Source: Malus domestica
Lineage: Eukaryota; Streptophyta; Magnoliopsida; Rosales; Rosaceae
DNA length: 64,000 nt
Direction of reading: 5' to 3'
Assembly (NCBI RefSeq): GCF_042453785.1
Contig: NC_091675.1
Coordinates: 20,322,501-20,386,500, forward strand
The notes beneath the pieces are model-generated. The model saw nothing but the letters and a program-made list of their open reading frames with translations, had not been told where the DNA came from and made no database searches. Made by a program: the position numbers and the translations under genes. Each line of letters begins with the position of its first letter. Position 1 is the stretch's first letter. This document shows positions 37,360 through 48,954 of the stretch, piece by piece.

Positions 37360-37373
37360 CGTTATCAGCATGC
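37360..37373 (+). other. Primer-binding site of Copia B, tRNA-Ile half type
   Basis: CGTTATCAGCATGC directly after the 5' LTR, the same core as in Copia A. The C opposite tRNA nucleotide 34 is conserved in both elements. Confidence 0.6.
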
Positions 37374-37697
37374 TCTTGACGCTACGATACCAAGAGAGTT
37401 TTATCTTCCATCAGGGGAGTATTACGTTTTAATCATTCTTTTTATGATTAGTTCTTATTTTATTGAATTGATCTACATGCTATTGATTCAATTTAATTTT
37501 TTTCTATGTTGACCGTGATACAACGCATTGGAGATGCAATTCCGGCTTTATGAAAAGGATCTTTTACAAGTTCAAAGGTTTTTGTTGTTTTTTGCCAATT
37601 AGGTACGCTTAAAATAAAGTACGATATTTGAAACGACCTTTGAAGCTTGAAAACATTCCCCATGATGCATGAACCTCCTATGTTTATATTTTCCTTC

Positions 37698-37736
37698 CGA
37701 TATATATATATATATAGATATATATATATATATTGT
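37698..37736. repeat. (TA)n microsatellite
   Basis: TA repeat with a single TAGATA interruption inside the leader of Copia B. Confidence 0.9.
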
Positions 37737-40700
37737 ATATGTTCATATATTTGTTTTTTGCATCTCACAATTAAATTGTTATGTGGAATATGTGAGTCAA
37801 AGTATCAAATTAAATTAGAAGCAAATATGGGTTTCCTAAACCCTAAGGGATTTTCGAAAAAAAAGGGAATTGGGCATGGTGCGGCACACCCATTGCACAA
37901 TCACTGTGTAAACAGAAACCAAGCTTCGGCCTGAGGTCAATTTGATAGGCCTGAAGCCCTCAGCATGTTTGTACCTTGACCCATGGCCTGCTACTTTTTC
38001 TCAAACCGAACCAAGCCTTGACTTGGGTTCCAGGCAGCCCAGGCCTACAACCTTCATCCAATCCAGCCCAGTTGGCTAAGTTTTCTACCACGGCCCGTGT
38101 ACTTCACACAGCCCACATGGTTAGGCTTGGTCCCTGCAGCCAACCTATGAGGCTGGGATTAACTCCTGTGTGCCCAGAACCCACAGCCAGCTTGCGCTGG
38201 ACCTCACCCGTGCCCCCCTTCAGCCTAGATTTGAAACCCAGCTACTGCTGGGATTTCACAATACCCCCGTGACTTGAAGTTCACACCCGAGGCCCTTTTT
38301 GGGCCCTGCCTTTTCTACTTAAGGCACCCAACCTATGCCCCTTACTTATGACACCTAGCCCAAATTATTTTGGAGCTATACTTTCGATCCAATAATATTA
38401 TTTTGCTTTTACAATCGACCTTGTATGGCCCAATTTATTGAATTAATTAAAAGTAACCTGCAGTCCATTAATCTGATAATGAATCCAAAATTATTGACCT
38501 GAAAATCATTTTTGGACATTAATGATTCAATAATTTATTTTTATACTTTGAACCGTTGACATACTTTCGTAGTTCCGAAGCACTCACACTTGATTTCTTG
38601 AAGCAACCCAAAACCACTACACTTAGTTATATATTGCATTTTATGTTCTTGCAGGAACCTCTCTTTTATGAATTAAACGTTCATAAACTAAATTGAACCT
38701 GTAGTTTCAAATTTAGTGCCTTTGAAACCCGAAGTTTTCATAAAACAATACACCCATGAAAACCCGACGTTTTTCATGAAAACCATGTCTTAGAACTCGA
38801 ATGTTCTAACTTTGATGCATATGGATGATTCATTCCCATAGCACCAATCACAATCTTGTTCCCTCCAAATCCAATGGATTGTTGAATCGTCACAAGTTTG
38901 ATTTTCTTGATTTGAATGTTTCTAAGATAAACCACTTTAGGTGGGGTACAACACGTGAATCTCCATTTGACTATTAAGAAGCTGAGAAACCATTGAAGCC
39001 AACAACAGCAAGGAAGAGCTGAATAAGCTTCCGCCATGATATTCATTTGAAGACTTATGCCCGAAGCATTACCAACGGAAGTACCTCTTGAACGACGATT
39101 CCATGGCTCTTTGGCTCGCTTCTATGGACTTCATGAAAGACATTGCCTGAAGCACACCATGATTACGTCCATGAATGAGTACAATTCTGAAGTTTATAAA
39201 TCTAATCGAATTTTGACTGGAGAATACTTTTCTCGTCCTTCCTTGTTTCTAACTCGCCCCTGAAGCAGCAATGTAGATAGTGGAAGTTTACCAAATTCTC
39301 AGATCTGATTACTACCACAAACGTGAGAGAAAGGTATGGACCCAGTTTGGCTGGAGTCTATCAAATTGCTCAACCTAGTTCGGTCAAAACCTACCGAATG
39401 GTGATGCACTACTTCAACAAGGATACACCGAATGGCATATTCTCTCACAATCCAATTTCGAGTTTGTTTTTACAACATATGGTATAATCAGGCCTGCCAA
39501 GGTGTGGCATTATGCCCGAAACATGATCATTGGTACCTAAGACCTAAAACTTCAAGAATAAGGGAAAATATTCCCAAGCCTTAACCCTGCAGAATCTATT
39601 TCTGTCTCGATGAAATAGACCATTGGTTATGCACCTGTTCATGCCCTAACCAATGTTGTTAAGGAGTACCATTCTAGTAGTCAATACGTGAGACTAATTT
39701 TGCTCCACCAAACATCGTTGAAAGAGCAGAATTTTGACATGGATGGCCTTGTTGGCCGAATCCCCTTAAGTAAACCATTTACTTTGTGAACTTTCCATGT
39801 TCTTGGATTCACGTTTGGTGTATGTTTTACTTATATAGTCCTCGAATATAAGTTAATTGAATCATGTTTCTTAATACATGTGACCAATTCAATTAAACAC
39901 GTAATTAGGTAGGAATGTGGGAAAGTTAGTTGTCTGGATGAATATGTACTACGCATACTAACTTTACACCTAAATCACATCTCTAACAACGACTTCAGGT
40001 CTATCCAACCTGATTAAGAGCATTGGCACACTCCTCGTTGTATGAATGGTACTGTATCACCATTTAAGGGACCTTTAATTATCCCTGTCGTTGAGTTTTT
40101 AAGGATATTCAAGATGACAATGATCATAAATGAAACCACTGAAGAAAATAAAGTGAAATATCCTTGAACCACCTCCAAAAATGAGCCTGAAGCTTTGATT
40201 TGGGGCTAATAAATTGTCTCCTAACTGGAAACACGTCACGTGTGGCCAGCCTGAAGCTTGGTGATTGAGCAGTTTACTTGTTTTGGTACGACCTTTTGGG
40301 ACACTTAGGTCGCACAATGATGCTACGATGCATCTCTTTAACCGAAGTAAGGATCTTGTGCCTACAAGCACACTTTGCCAAAACCCACTTATTTTAGGAA
40401 ATTTGATTTCTAAATCATCCCTAGCAAAGATACGAAATCACCCATTTGTTCACAGTAGATTCAAGGGAATATATGTGGACTAATCCAACCAAAATGCGGA
40501 CCATATAAATACTTATGGTTTTGGTTGATGAATCAACAAACTGGTCACATGTTTGTCCACACACATAGTTGCTAAACCTCTTGGCCGATTAAAGGTTCAC
40601 CACCCTACTTATCCCTTAAAGTCCGGGAGACTGGATAATGTTAGAGAGTTTACATCGACGGTTTTTGATAAAGTATTGCATGTATTTTGGGTTTATAATT

Positions 40701-43700
40701 CAACATCGAATTTCCATGTTCATCCCTAATAGCCTCGCCTAGTGATCATAAAGCACAATTTAAATGATCGCTCGAATTTTGGTAAACGTACCAAGTTTTT
40801 GGTTTCTGCATAGGGCTATGTAATCTTGTACGCAGCTATGTTGGTCCACATTGAGGCCTACTGCCACCCAACCTATATGATGTTATAGTTGGTTACTAGG
40901 TACGAACCTGATGATTTTCGTATTTACGCATTTGGGTGAGCATTCCATGTGCCAAGTTATGCCGCCACAACGTACCACCATGAGTCCTCAAAGAATGATG
41001 TGTATCTTTTGTCGATCATGATTCTCTTTCACACTAGCTCTCTTCAAGCCCTTGCATGCGATCTCTTTGCCGCTTATTTACGGGTTATCACTTTAATGAG
41101 ACAGTCTTCTCGTCGTTAAGAGGAGATGAGAACGTCAACGTTCCTGTAGAACAACGCGAATTTACGTGGACGTTGCCCATTATGTCTCATCTCGATCCCC
41201 ATACCGCACAAGTGTGATAAGCAAGTGCAAAGAATTCTAGTTTTTAGAATGTTGCTCCAAACGTATTCATCTGATCTAGCTAAAGCGACGAGATCATATA
41301 CCAGCTGCAAACATGCATGCAAAGATAGACGTTCTTAATGGACGTCAAGTCAACATCCCTGGAAGGTGTGCCGCCCTTGTTGGACGGTCCGGTACACTGA
41401 CAGATAGCCAATCAATCTGTCTTGGCTTGGAGCACGACAAATCATTCAGTTCGTATGATTCACTTCCCTAAAAGAAGAAGACACAACACAACAATGAATC
41501 CATACTTGATCGTTGTCTCAAATCATTTCCATCTCATGAGATTAATCCGAATTTCTCCCGAAACTTAAAGTTCTTAGTCCAGTATATTAGTTTGAATAAT
41601 CTAAATGGAATTGAAATGAGATTATCATCGATGATGTTTTCACTTATATGGTAGCTATCAACATAAATGAAAAGCGACGATATCGAACCGTATTCCATTT
41701 GATTAAGTGATAATGTAGAACTGATTGGACAACTGAAAATACAATCTAGGTCAAATTCCTTACCAAAGTGTGTATTGGACCTGTTGTCCCTACACTGCCT
41801 AAGATAACCCTGTTGTGTTACAAGTGGGAAATGAAGCGTTATGAGATGAATGAAATAGTACAATATGATGCACGCTTTACGGTGCAAGGTTTCTCTCAAA
41901 CGTCATGTGATTGATAGCAGTATTATGAAATGTGGTTAGTGTTTTCTCCATGGGGATATAGATACGGAGATTTACATGTAAGTTCCCAAAGAATTACATG
42001 GACTGGTTTAAATAGTTCCAAAACCACGGAACACCCTCTTAACTTGTTTGAGGCGTTCACTTACAATCTGACGGATGTGATATACCCGTCTAAGTGATTA
42101 TTTGATCAGTCAGGGATGAATTATGCCCTTACATGTTAAACTATGAAGTCTTATTCCAAATTGCTAGAGTTACAGTTTAAGTCATTGACACAAATTTCAC
42201 TAAGACTCCAGAAGAGCTTGAGAAAACTGATTCGCACCTGAAGATGGAATTTGAGATGAAAGATCATGGGAAAACTTGTTTATGCCTTGACCTGAAGTTG
42301 AAGCATTGTTCTGACAATATTTTGGTCTACTAGTCGAACTACACCCCGAATGTGTTACCCTTGAGTATACCTATGATCGTCCATACGTTATATGCAAATG
42401 GGACCCTTGAAGAGGTTATGGAATCCAAAATTCCATATCTAAGTTCAACTTTGCACTTCGTTGTACTTAGCTCATTGTATTTAGACAAGATATCTCCTTC
42501 ACTGTTGATCTTGGTAAAGATGCAGCATCGCGCCTACACGCAACCACTGAATTGGTATTAAAGACGTACCATGAAGGTACTACGAAGGAAAATCCCAATG
42601 CATCTCGAGTGGATCCAACCCCCCTGATCCTCAGAATGATGTTTGCCTTGTTTGTTATGCTGACGCTGGTTACTTATCAAACCCGCACAAGGTAAAATCC
42701 CCAAATGGTTATATCTTTACCGTTAGGGATATCGCAATATCTTGGAGGTCCACAATATGACCTTAGTTGCGAAATCTTCGAATCATTCCAAGACTCAACT
42801 CACTTCATTACGCCACAAGTGAGACATGGTTAGGAGTTCTTGTTGAGCATATTCGAAGAACTTGTTGTGTTTTCATCCATCGTTGAGTCCTGATGATGAT
42901 CCATGAAGACTATACCGCATATATCCACCCGACCAAGCCATGATATATCAACAAAGTCAACACCAAGACATATTACATCTACATCAGCAAAGCATTAGGA
43001 GATTGAAGGCATGCAAGCCGATCTCAGACAACTTTGTCAACCTCTACACGACGTCACTGCCGAAGTCAACCTTCCAGAAGCTTGTCCGAGGAACTGGTAT
43101 GCCTAACTATCTTATGCAATGCTTGTAGTTCTCATTTGGAAGTTATGTCAAACTCAGGGGGAGTATCTAGAAATATACTCACTTGATCTTAAAGTACTCT
43201 TTTTCCCTACGATTAGGAGCATTTTCCCCACTGGGGTTTTGCTACCTAACTTGGTTTTAACGAAGCATCCATCCTGGACTGATCATACCCTTATGAGTTC
43301 TTCTACTTGCATCCAAAAGATGTGTAGTATTGACTTAATGCAACTTCTCACTTTTCTCCTTAGTCTTTGGGTTTTCTCCCACCTTGGGTTTTACCATAGG
43401 AAGATTTTGTGAGTTGTACCTTTTTATGCATTCTTCCGTTGATCTGAGACTCGCATTCGCTCATTGTGCCGACGACTTCATCAACTATACTTGCTTTATC
43501 ACTAAAGACCTGATGCGCCATTTACTTAAGTATTTACACACTCAACGGGGGTGTTGCAGTCCTATTAGATTAGGAATGTGATTGTGTAAATCCTAGTATA
43601 TCTTGGAATATCTCTTATATTCCTGTTAGGAGTTGATTACCTATTAAATGTTGTAACCTAAAGGGAAGGTTTTTACTTATCCTACTACTATAAATAAAGG

Positions 43701-43804
43701 CACAATGGGGTGGAATAGAATACACCCACAATTACACATCTCTCTCATTCTCTCTACCTATTGCCGCACCCCTCTCTCTACCTATTGTCGCACCTCCTTC
43801 CCCC

Positions 43805-44396
43805 TGAGTGTAGATATATCATTTGTTCGGAAAAAAAAAAAAAGTGTTCACAATCATATTCCAAAAGAAACACACCATCGACAATAACTTTTTTTCATTT
43901 TTCTTTTTTCACTTAGTCTCTTAAATGATTAAAGATAGGATTAAGTACCCAAAACTCCCAAAATTTTTAGTGTCATTCTAAATTGGTCTCAACTTTTTAA
44001 ACAATCCAAACAAGTACCCAACTTATTGAAAAGTAAGCCCTAGTTAATTTGACAAAAATTTAATTGGATCCTAATGGATGTGACATTTTCAATAGGTTGG
44101 GTACTTGTTTGGAATATTTACAAAGATTGAGACCAATTTAGAATGACACTAAAATGTTGGGGGTTTTAGGTACTTCATCCTTAAAGATATAATTGCATAT
44201 TTTTGTCATAGAGTTAATTTCACTTTACCCTCAAGTTCGCCACTAATTGTATAATTAGGACTCGTTTGGTAATATCAGCCTGAATTAGATAACTTCCTAA
44301 TCTATATTTAGTAATTATAGAATGAAGAAATAGGTGTCATATTGCATATTTTGTACAAGTTGCTTACAAAACAAAAATTAGTAATAAAGAACAAAT
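43805..44396. repeat. Flanking direct duplication, copy 2 (right of Copia B)
   Basis: Matches 36503-37090 and then continues without the element: left copy reads AAAGAACTAAT then the LTR, right copy reads AAAGAACAAAT then ATTTCTTC. So it looks like an empty insertion site placed downstream of the occupied one. Confidence 0.9.
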
Positions 44397-44960
44397 ATTT
44401 CTTCTAATCCTACATTTTTTGTTGGAAATGGTAAGAATACATTTTCTTCATAACTAATCTATGTGTTACCTTTATTTGGATAAAATATACAAGTTAACAT
44501 CCCTTTAATCATTCAACATCTATTAAACTTAGCAATTATTTAATTTCAACTGGCATGCCCTGGACCCGAGGTCGGTGAAAAAAAATCCGAATCCAGAACA
44601 CGAGCTTAAGTAAATAAAAAGGAAAAAAAAAAAAACTGAAACAGATGAAAAATAAATTCATCTTATAAAAAGAAACTCAAGAATTCTTTACATGGCTACA
44701 AAGAAGATAAAAAATAAATAAACTTCTAACCTCACATCTAATTCAATTTCATCCTGCTTACTCTCTTGACCGTCTAGTTTAAAAACTTGCATAACAATAT
44801 AGAGGTAACCTTTAACAGCCCGGTAGGGGTAACCCCAAGGAAAGTCTCGATTGGCCTGTAGTTTATGGGCTGTAAAAGTCAATATGGCTCAGTCCTCAGA
44901 CGACTTAGAAATTTTACAAGAGCCCATTAAAAACCCAATGACCACGTTCTCCATTTTGTC
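44397..44960. other. Intergenic, upstream of V-ATPase gene
   Basis: No gene seen. TGGGCT/AGCCCA motifs (near 44866 and 44922) appear towards the V-ATPase promoter. The short minus frame at 44688-44882 has no support. Confidence 0.45.
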
Positions 44961-44983
44961 GGGTTAACCCAACCCAAACTATA

Positions 44984-44994
44984 GTGGGCCCCAC
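44984..44994. promoter_or_regulatory. Palindromic TCP/site II element
   Basis: GTGGGCCCCAC is a near-palindrome containing the class I TCP consensus GTGGGNCC on both strands. It is 154 bp upstream of the V-ATPase subunit c start codon. TCP-bound site II motifs are known in promoters of plant housekeeping genes, which fits. Confidence 0.55.
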
Positions 44995-45147
44995 TGAAAC
45001 TTCAGAGCAACTGGCACCACACCGTGGCAATTTACAAGCGACAAAAGTCGCGTGTGTGAATCCAAATCTCTGTGTCTCCATTCTCCGCGATCAGAATTTC
45101 CCAAATCTGAGAAACTTCACCCAATCGCTAATCAGAACACCCAAAAG

Positions 45148-46891
45148 ATGGCGTCATCCACCTTCAGCGGCGATGAAACGGCACCGTTCTTCGGCTTTCT
45201 CGGCGCGGCGGCCGCCCTCGTCTTTTCCTGTAAGTTAAAAAATCTCCAACTTTCCCTCCAAATCTAACTCCGATATCGTTTCATTTCTGCTTAAAATTGA
45301 TGATTGAGAGGAGATTGTGGCCAATTTAGGCATGGGAGCGGCGTACGGGACGGCGAAGAGCGGCGTGGGAGTGGCGTCGATGGGGGTGATGAGGCCGGAG
45401 CTGGTGATGAAGTCGATTGTTCCGGTTGTTATGGCGGGAGTGTTGGGTATCTACGGTTTGATCATTGCTGTGATTATCAGCACTGGGATTAACCCAAAGG
45501 CCAAATCTTACTACCTCTTCGATGGGTACGCCCACCTCTCCTCCGGTCTCGCTTGTGGACTTGCCGGACTTTCCGCCGGAATGGCCATCGGCATCGTCGG
45601 CGATGCCGGTGTTAGGTAAATTTGCTTCCATCTGTTTCAGCTGCTTTGTTCGAGTATGTTTTTGTGCGACCAAAGTTTTGATCGTTTGTGGATTTGGCAA
45701 TAATTTTCGGTTTTGTTGTTATGCGTTTGGATTGTGAGGATTTTAAACTGCCAGAAATTCAAAATTCTAGCCAAAAAAATTCAAATTACTCTACTCTATT
45801 TACTGATAAAATTACTGGAAAATAGATGTTGGGTATGAGAGTTTTTCAATGGTTCTTATAGAAGAAAGACTACATTTTTACCTTGTTAGAGTGATCAAAT
45901 CACATCCAACGTCTTTTCTGTTTCGGCTGTCATGTATGCCGTTCCACGTGTTGGTATATGGTCCGGCCCATGATCAATGTTCTAGGTTATTCTAGTAAGC
46001 AAGTGAGGTGGGTGGAGCATGCTAGACAATTCTAGCAGTTATTAAGTTGATGGAAGAAGCTAGAGAGTAGTAGCTTGCTTGGTTGCAAATGGAAAGATTA
46101 GAAGCTACAATTTTGTGGCTAGTCTAGAATTTTCTATGCTAGAGGTTTGAAGAATACACTAGAAACTAGTAGAATGTCAAACCCTTACTTATAAATATGT
46201 GTGTGATGTTGTAGTGAAGTAACCAATTAAGAACCAAGTGTGAGTAGCAAAGGATCAAGTTCAAAGCTAGAGTTCCACTCCAAGAGTGAGAGTGAGAGTG
46301 TTCCACTACACATTGTGAGTGAAGTTTAGAGTGATAGAAAGTGTGTGTCATACTTTCTTGTATCCATCAAGCCTTGTTTTTTGGCTTGGTAAGACTACTC
46401 TTGTTGTACTCATCTTTTTCATATAGTGAAGATTGATCCTTGTTTCATGGATGTAGGCATAAATTGCCGAACCACATAAATTCTTAGTGTCCATTTTCTA
46501 CTTTAACTTGTGCATTCTCTATCTTGTGGTACCGACATTCCTAACACCACGAATTTTAGAATGGATGTTCCCTGAACTGTTTATTCGATTCATGCCTTCT
46601 GCTGCTATGTTTTTTGGTTTTGACTGCCTGCAAGCAGTTCATTTGGATTGCTCCTCGCTTTCTTCTTGTTTAATTGGTCTATTTTCTTTTCTTCGACAGA
46701 GGGTCGAGTTGATCTAGTTGCTTGAGAATGTTTCTAATGCAATTTGTTTGTTCTGCAGGGCAAACGCACAACAGCCCAAGCTTTTTGTTGGGATGATTCT
46801 CATTCTCATCTTTGCTGAAGCTTTGGCTTTGTACGGTCTTATTGTCGGTATCATCCTTTCATCCCGATCTGGACAGTCCAGAGCAGATTAG
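45148..46891 (+). CDS. VHA-c: V-type proton ATPase 16 kDa proteolipid subunit c
   Basis: Three exons (45148-45229, 45330-45615, 46759-46891) with GT-AG introns give 166 residues ending GQSRAD. Subunit c forms the proton-translocating ring of the V0 sector of the vacuolar ATPase in tonoplast and trans-Golgi membranes. Four hydrophobic helices are visible: [53 protein letters not shown] and [19 protein letters not shown]. The last contains the essential proton-binding glutamate, about residue 143. The start context AAAAGATGGCG is good, and length matches the family (164-166). Intron 2 (1,143 bp) carries a 598 bp solo LTR. The gene looks intact. Confidence 0.97.
45949..46546. mobile_element. Solo LTR inside V-ATPase intron 2
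   Basis: Begins TGTTGGTATATGG and ends ATTCCTAACA, flanked by a perfect 5 bp duplication CCACG (45944-45948 and 46547-46551). No internal retrotransposon sequence is present, so it is what remains after LTR-LTR recombination. It brings a TATA-like TATAAATATG near 46190 and polypyrimidine tracts into the intron. Confidence 0.87.
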
Positions 46892-47050
46892 AGATAACAT
46901 TTCTGTCGGCTCCCTATGTGAATGTTGTGGTTACTCACATGTTTGTGATGCTCATTCACAGTGTGCAGTGTCGCGTCGAGTTACTCGTCTTGCATAGGTG
47001 GGAAGAAAGATCCTTTTTCCGATTGTAGAATTCCGAGCGAATTGTCTCTG

Positions 47051-47056
47051 AATAAA
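47051..47056 (+). terminator. Poly(A) signal of the V-ATPase gene
   Basis: AATAAA about 160 bases after the stop codon, followed by T-rich DNA. It is a standard polyadenylation signal position. Confidence 0.7.
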
Positions 47057-47059
47057 GCT

Positions 47060-47570
47060 TTTAATTAGCTGCTTCTTCTTCTTCTACCTTTTTTCTTTCT
47101 TTTACATATTAGTTTGGTATCATGTAGAAATCGTCATTGTGGAATTGTCCACAGAAGGTCGTTTATGTTTCTGATCATCACATTCAATGGTATTACTATC
47201 ATTTGATTATTTGTACTAGGAAATGCATAATACTTCAATAACCTTAAATGGGTTGAATTGTTGGTTGTAAGGGGGAGGGGATGGTTGAATCCGCACCGAG
47301 GTGCATAGACATGATTGCTTTCCGCCATTGCAGTCAAGCACCATCTGCTTATTTAGAAACATAATCTAACTTTTCCTATAAAGTCGTTGGTCACCTTGAT
47401 TTTTTTTTCAGCGTTTCCGGCCAAATTTTCTTATTGCTCCAATTACAAAAGTTACTCTCCGCAACTTTATGTATGTAGTGCCCAAATTCCAAATTTTTGA
47501 TATAATGGAAAACTTAAGAAGTGAATATGAACCCTAATCTATCAAAGTTGGAGATAAACACCATGATGTT
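47060..47570. other. Intergenic, nothing recognised
   Basis: Spacer between the V-ATPase terminator region and the AAA-ATPase pseudogene. Confidence 0.5.
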
Positions 47571-47589
47571 TCCTCCCAACAAATTCTAA

Positions 47590-48527
47590 GATTATCTCCA
47601 CACATCAGCCTCCTTGTTCTCAACTATGCCTCCTTTGCAGCATTTATCATGCTGGTCCGTTCCGTGATCAATGAACTCCTCCCCTATGAAGTCCGCCACT
47701 ACATCTACAAAGCACTCAGGCGCCTCGTCGGTGCTCGCCCCACTTCCAACCTAACTCTCCTCATCCACGAGAAAACCAGCGGAACACCAAACCAAGTCCA
47801 CGAAGCTGCTGAGCTCTAACTCCAAACCAAGGTCAGTCCCTCCACTAAATGCCTTGAACTCGGCAAAACACCACGGCAAAAGAAGGCCAGCCCTTCTATT
47901 GACAAAACAAGAGAATCGTAGACACCTTCGATGGCGTTAGACTAAATGGCATTTCGTCTGCACTGAACTGCAGTCCTGGGCGACCGCAACCTGTATGCTC
48001 CTTTTGTTGAAAAGCGTGACTTTGAGCTAGGATTCCACAAGAAACACGGAGAAAAAGTGGGCGACTCTTACGTACACCATCTTACCACTATAATATGAAT
48101 GGAAACTGGGGAGCATCGACGAATCTTGGGCACCCGGCTACGTTTGAGACAATAGAGATGGAACCGGGGCTTATGAGAATGATTGTTGAGGAGCTGGATG
48201 GGATTGTGAGGAGGGAGTTATACAAGAAGGTGGTCAAGGCTTGGAAAAGAGGCTACTTGTTGTATGGTCCTCCCGGCACTGGAAAATCTAGCTTGATCGG
48301 GGCCACAGCGAATTATCTCAAGTTTGATGTGTATGATTTGGAGCTTTCTAGTATGCACATCGACCTTGAATTGAAGAATATCTTGTTGTCTACTAAACAT
48401 TGTTCGATTTTGGTGGTTGAGGATATTGATTGCAGCATTGATATGCAAAATCAAGAATCGGAGGAACAAACTGAGGAGCCTACCACCAAGCTCACAGTTT
48501 CAGGCTTGCTCAATTTCATAGATGGTC
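47590..48527 (+). pseudogene. AAA-ATPase pseudogene (BCS1/HSR4/ASD-like), 3' end replaced
   Basis: Translation in shifting frames shows the plant AAA-associated N-terminal region (VINELLPYEVRHYIYKALRR, then NQVHEAAEL followed by a stop). Pieces of FHKKHGEKVGDSYVHHL follow, and from 48095 an open frame GNWGASTNLGHPATFETIEM. It includes the Walker A motif GPPGTGKSS and the Walker B region ILVVEDIDCSIDM, ending TVSGLLNFIDG. These membrane-associated ATPases normally continue with LWSSCGDERIIVFTTNH and the arginine-finger region. Here the frame runs instead into Copia RNase H codons (HYIREQLQSKVIQTT). With several frameshifts in the N-terminal half and the C-terminal third gone it cannot make a normal enzyme. 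Confidence 0.88.
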
Positions 48528-48945
48528 ACTATATTCGTGAGCAGCTTCAATCCAAGGTGATTCAAACGACGTAAACTTGTAGTCATGTCAGATTGCTGAT
48601 ATGTTCACCAAGTCCTTAGCTTCTACTCAGTTTCAGTCTCTACTTTCCAAGTTTGGATCAATCAATCCCCTTGATCCAGCTTGAGGGGGAGTATTGGAAG
48701 ATTCTGTATGGTTGTAGTATGGTTGTAGCTGCCACCTTACCTAGTTGTTTTTAGGGTTACGATTACCACCTTGCCGAAAGCTTGTAATAGTTGTCTTTTT
48801 CCTTTCAATCATCTCATAGGGTTGTTAGGTATGGCCTAAAGCATGGAGAGGGTTGCGTAGTTGATTGATCAAAATTCATAATATCCTTGTTTCCTTGTAA
48901 TCTTTCCTTACAACATCAACATACAACTTTTCATCAAAATTCATA
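48528..48945 (+). mobile_element. 3' end of a Copia element fused to the AAA-ATPase pseudogene
   Basis: Encodes the last RNase H segment (HYIREQLQSKVIQTT, then ADMFTKSLASTQFQSLLSKF and GSINPLDPA with a stop), followed by the polypurine tract TTGAGGGGGAG and an LTR start TATTGGAAG at 48692. The terminus is nearly the same as in element D on the other strand, so it is the same or a sister family. The rest of the element is absent upstream. The LTR end is not sharply defined (about 48920-48945). Confidence 0.82.
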
Positions 48946-48954
48946 ATGATTCTG

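Larger units (their letters stand above)
37091..43798 (+). mobile_element. Copia retrotransposon B, degenerate, 3' LTR truncated
   Basis: The 5' LTR (37091-37359) begins TGTTGCAG and ends CCTACAACA; the 3' LTR starts at 43552 and stops about 20-30 bp into its distal region at about 43798, where it joins duplicated flank DNA. LTRs are about 96% identical by hand count. Pol remnants in shifting frames include an integrase tail near 40800-41170, RT-like KDHGKTCLCLDLKL codons near 42255 and an RNase H stretch near 42650 (VCYADAGYLSNPHK). The last part reads LPKSTFQKLVRGTGMPN (43050-43105). It resembles element A over most of its length, including the GC-rich leader (37870-38300), so both are one family. 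No intact gene remains. Confidence 0.9.

Noticed and set aside
37091..44396. Reading the 590 bp flanking repeats as very long LTRs of Copia B
   Set aside because: True LTRs with TG/CA ends and a primer site lie inside them, and the outer repeats have no such ends.
45326..45700. 124-codon minus-strand frame, His-rich
   Set aside because: It is the antisense shadow of V-ATPase exon 2.
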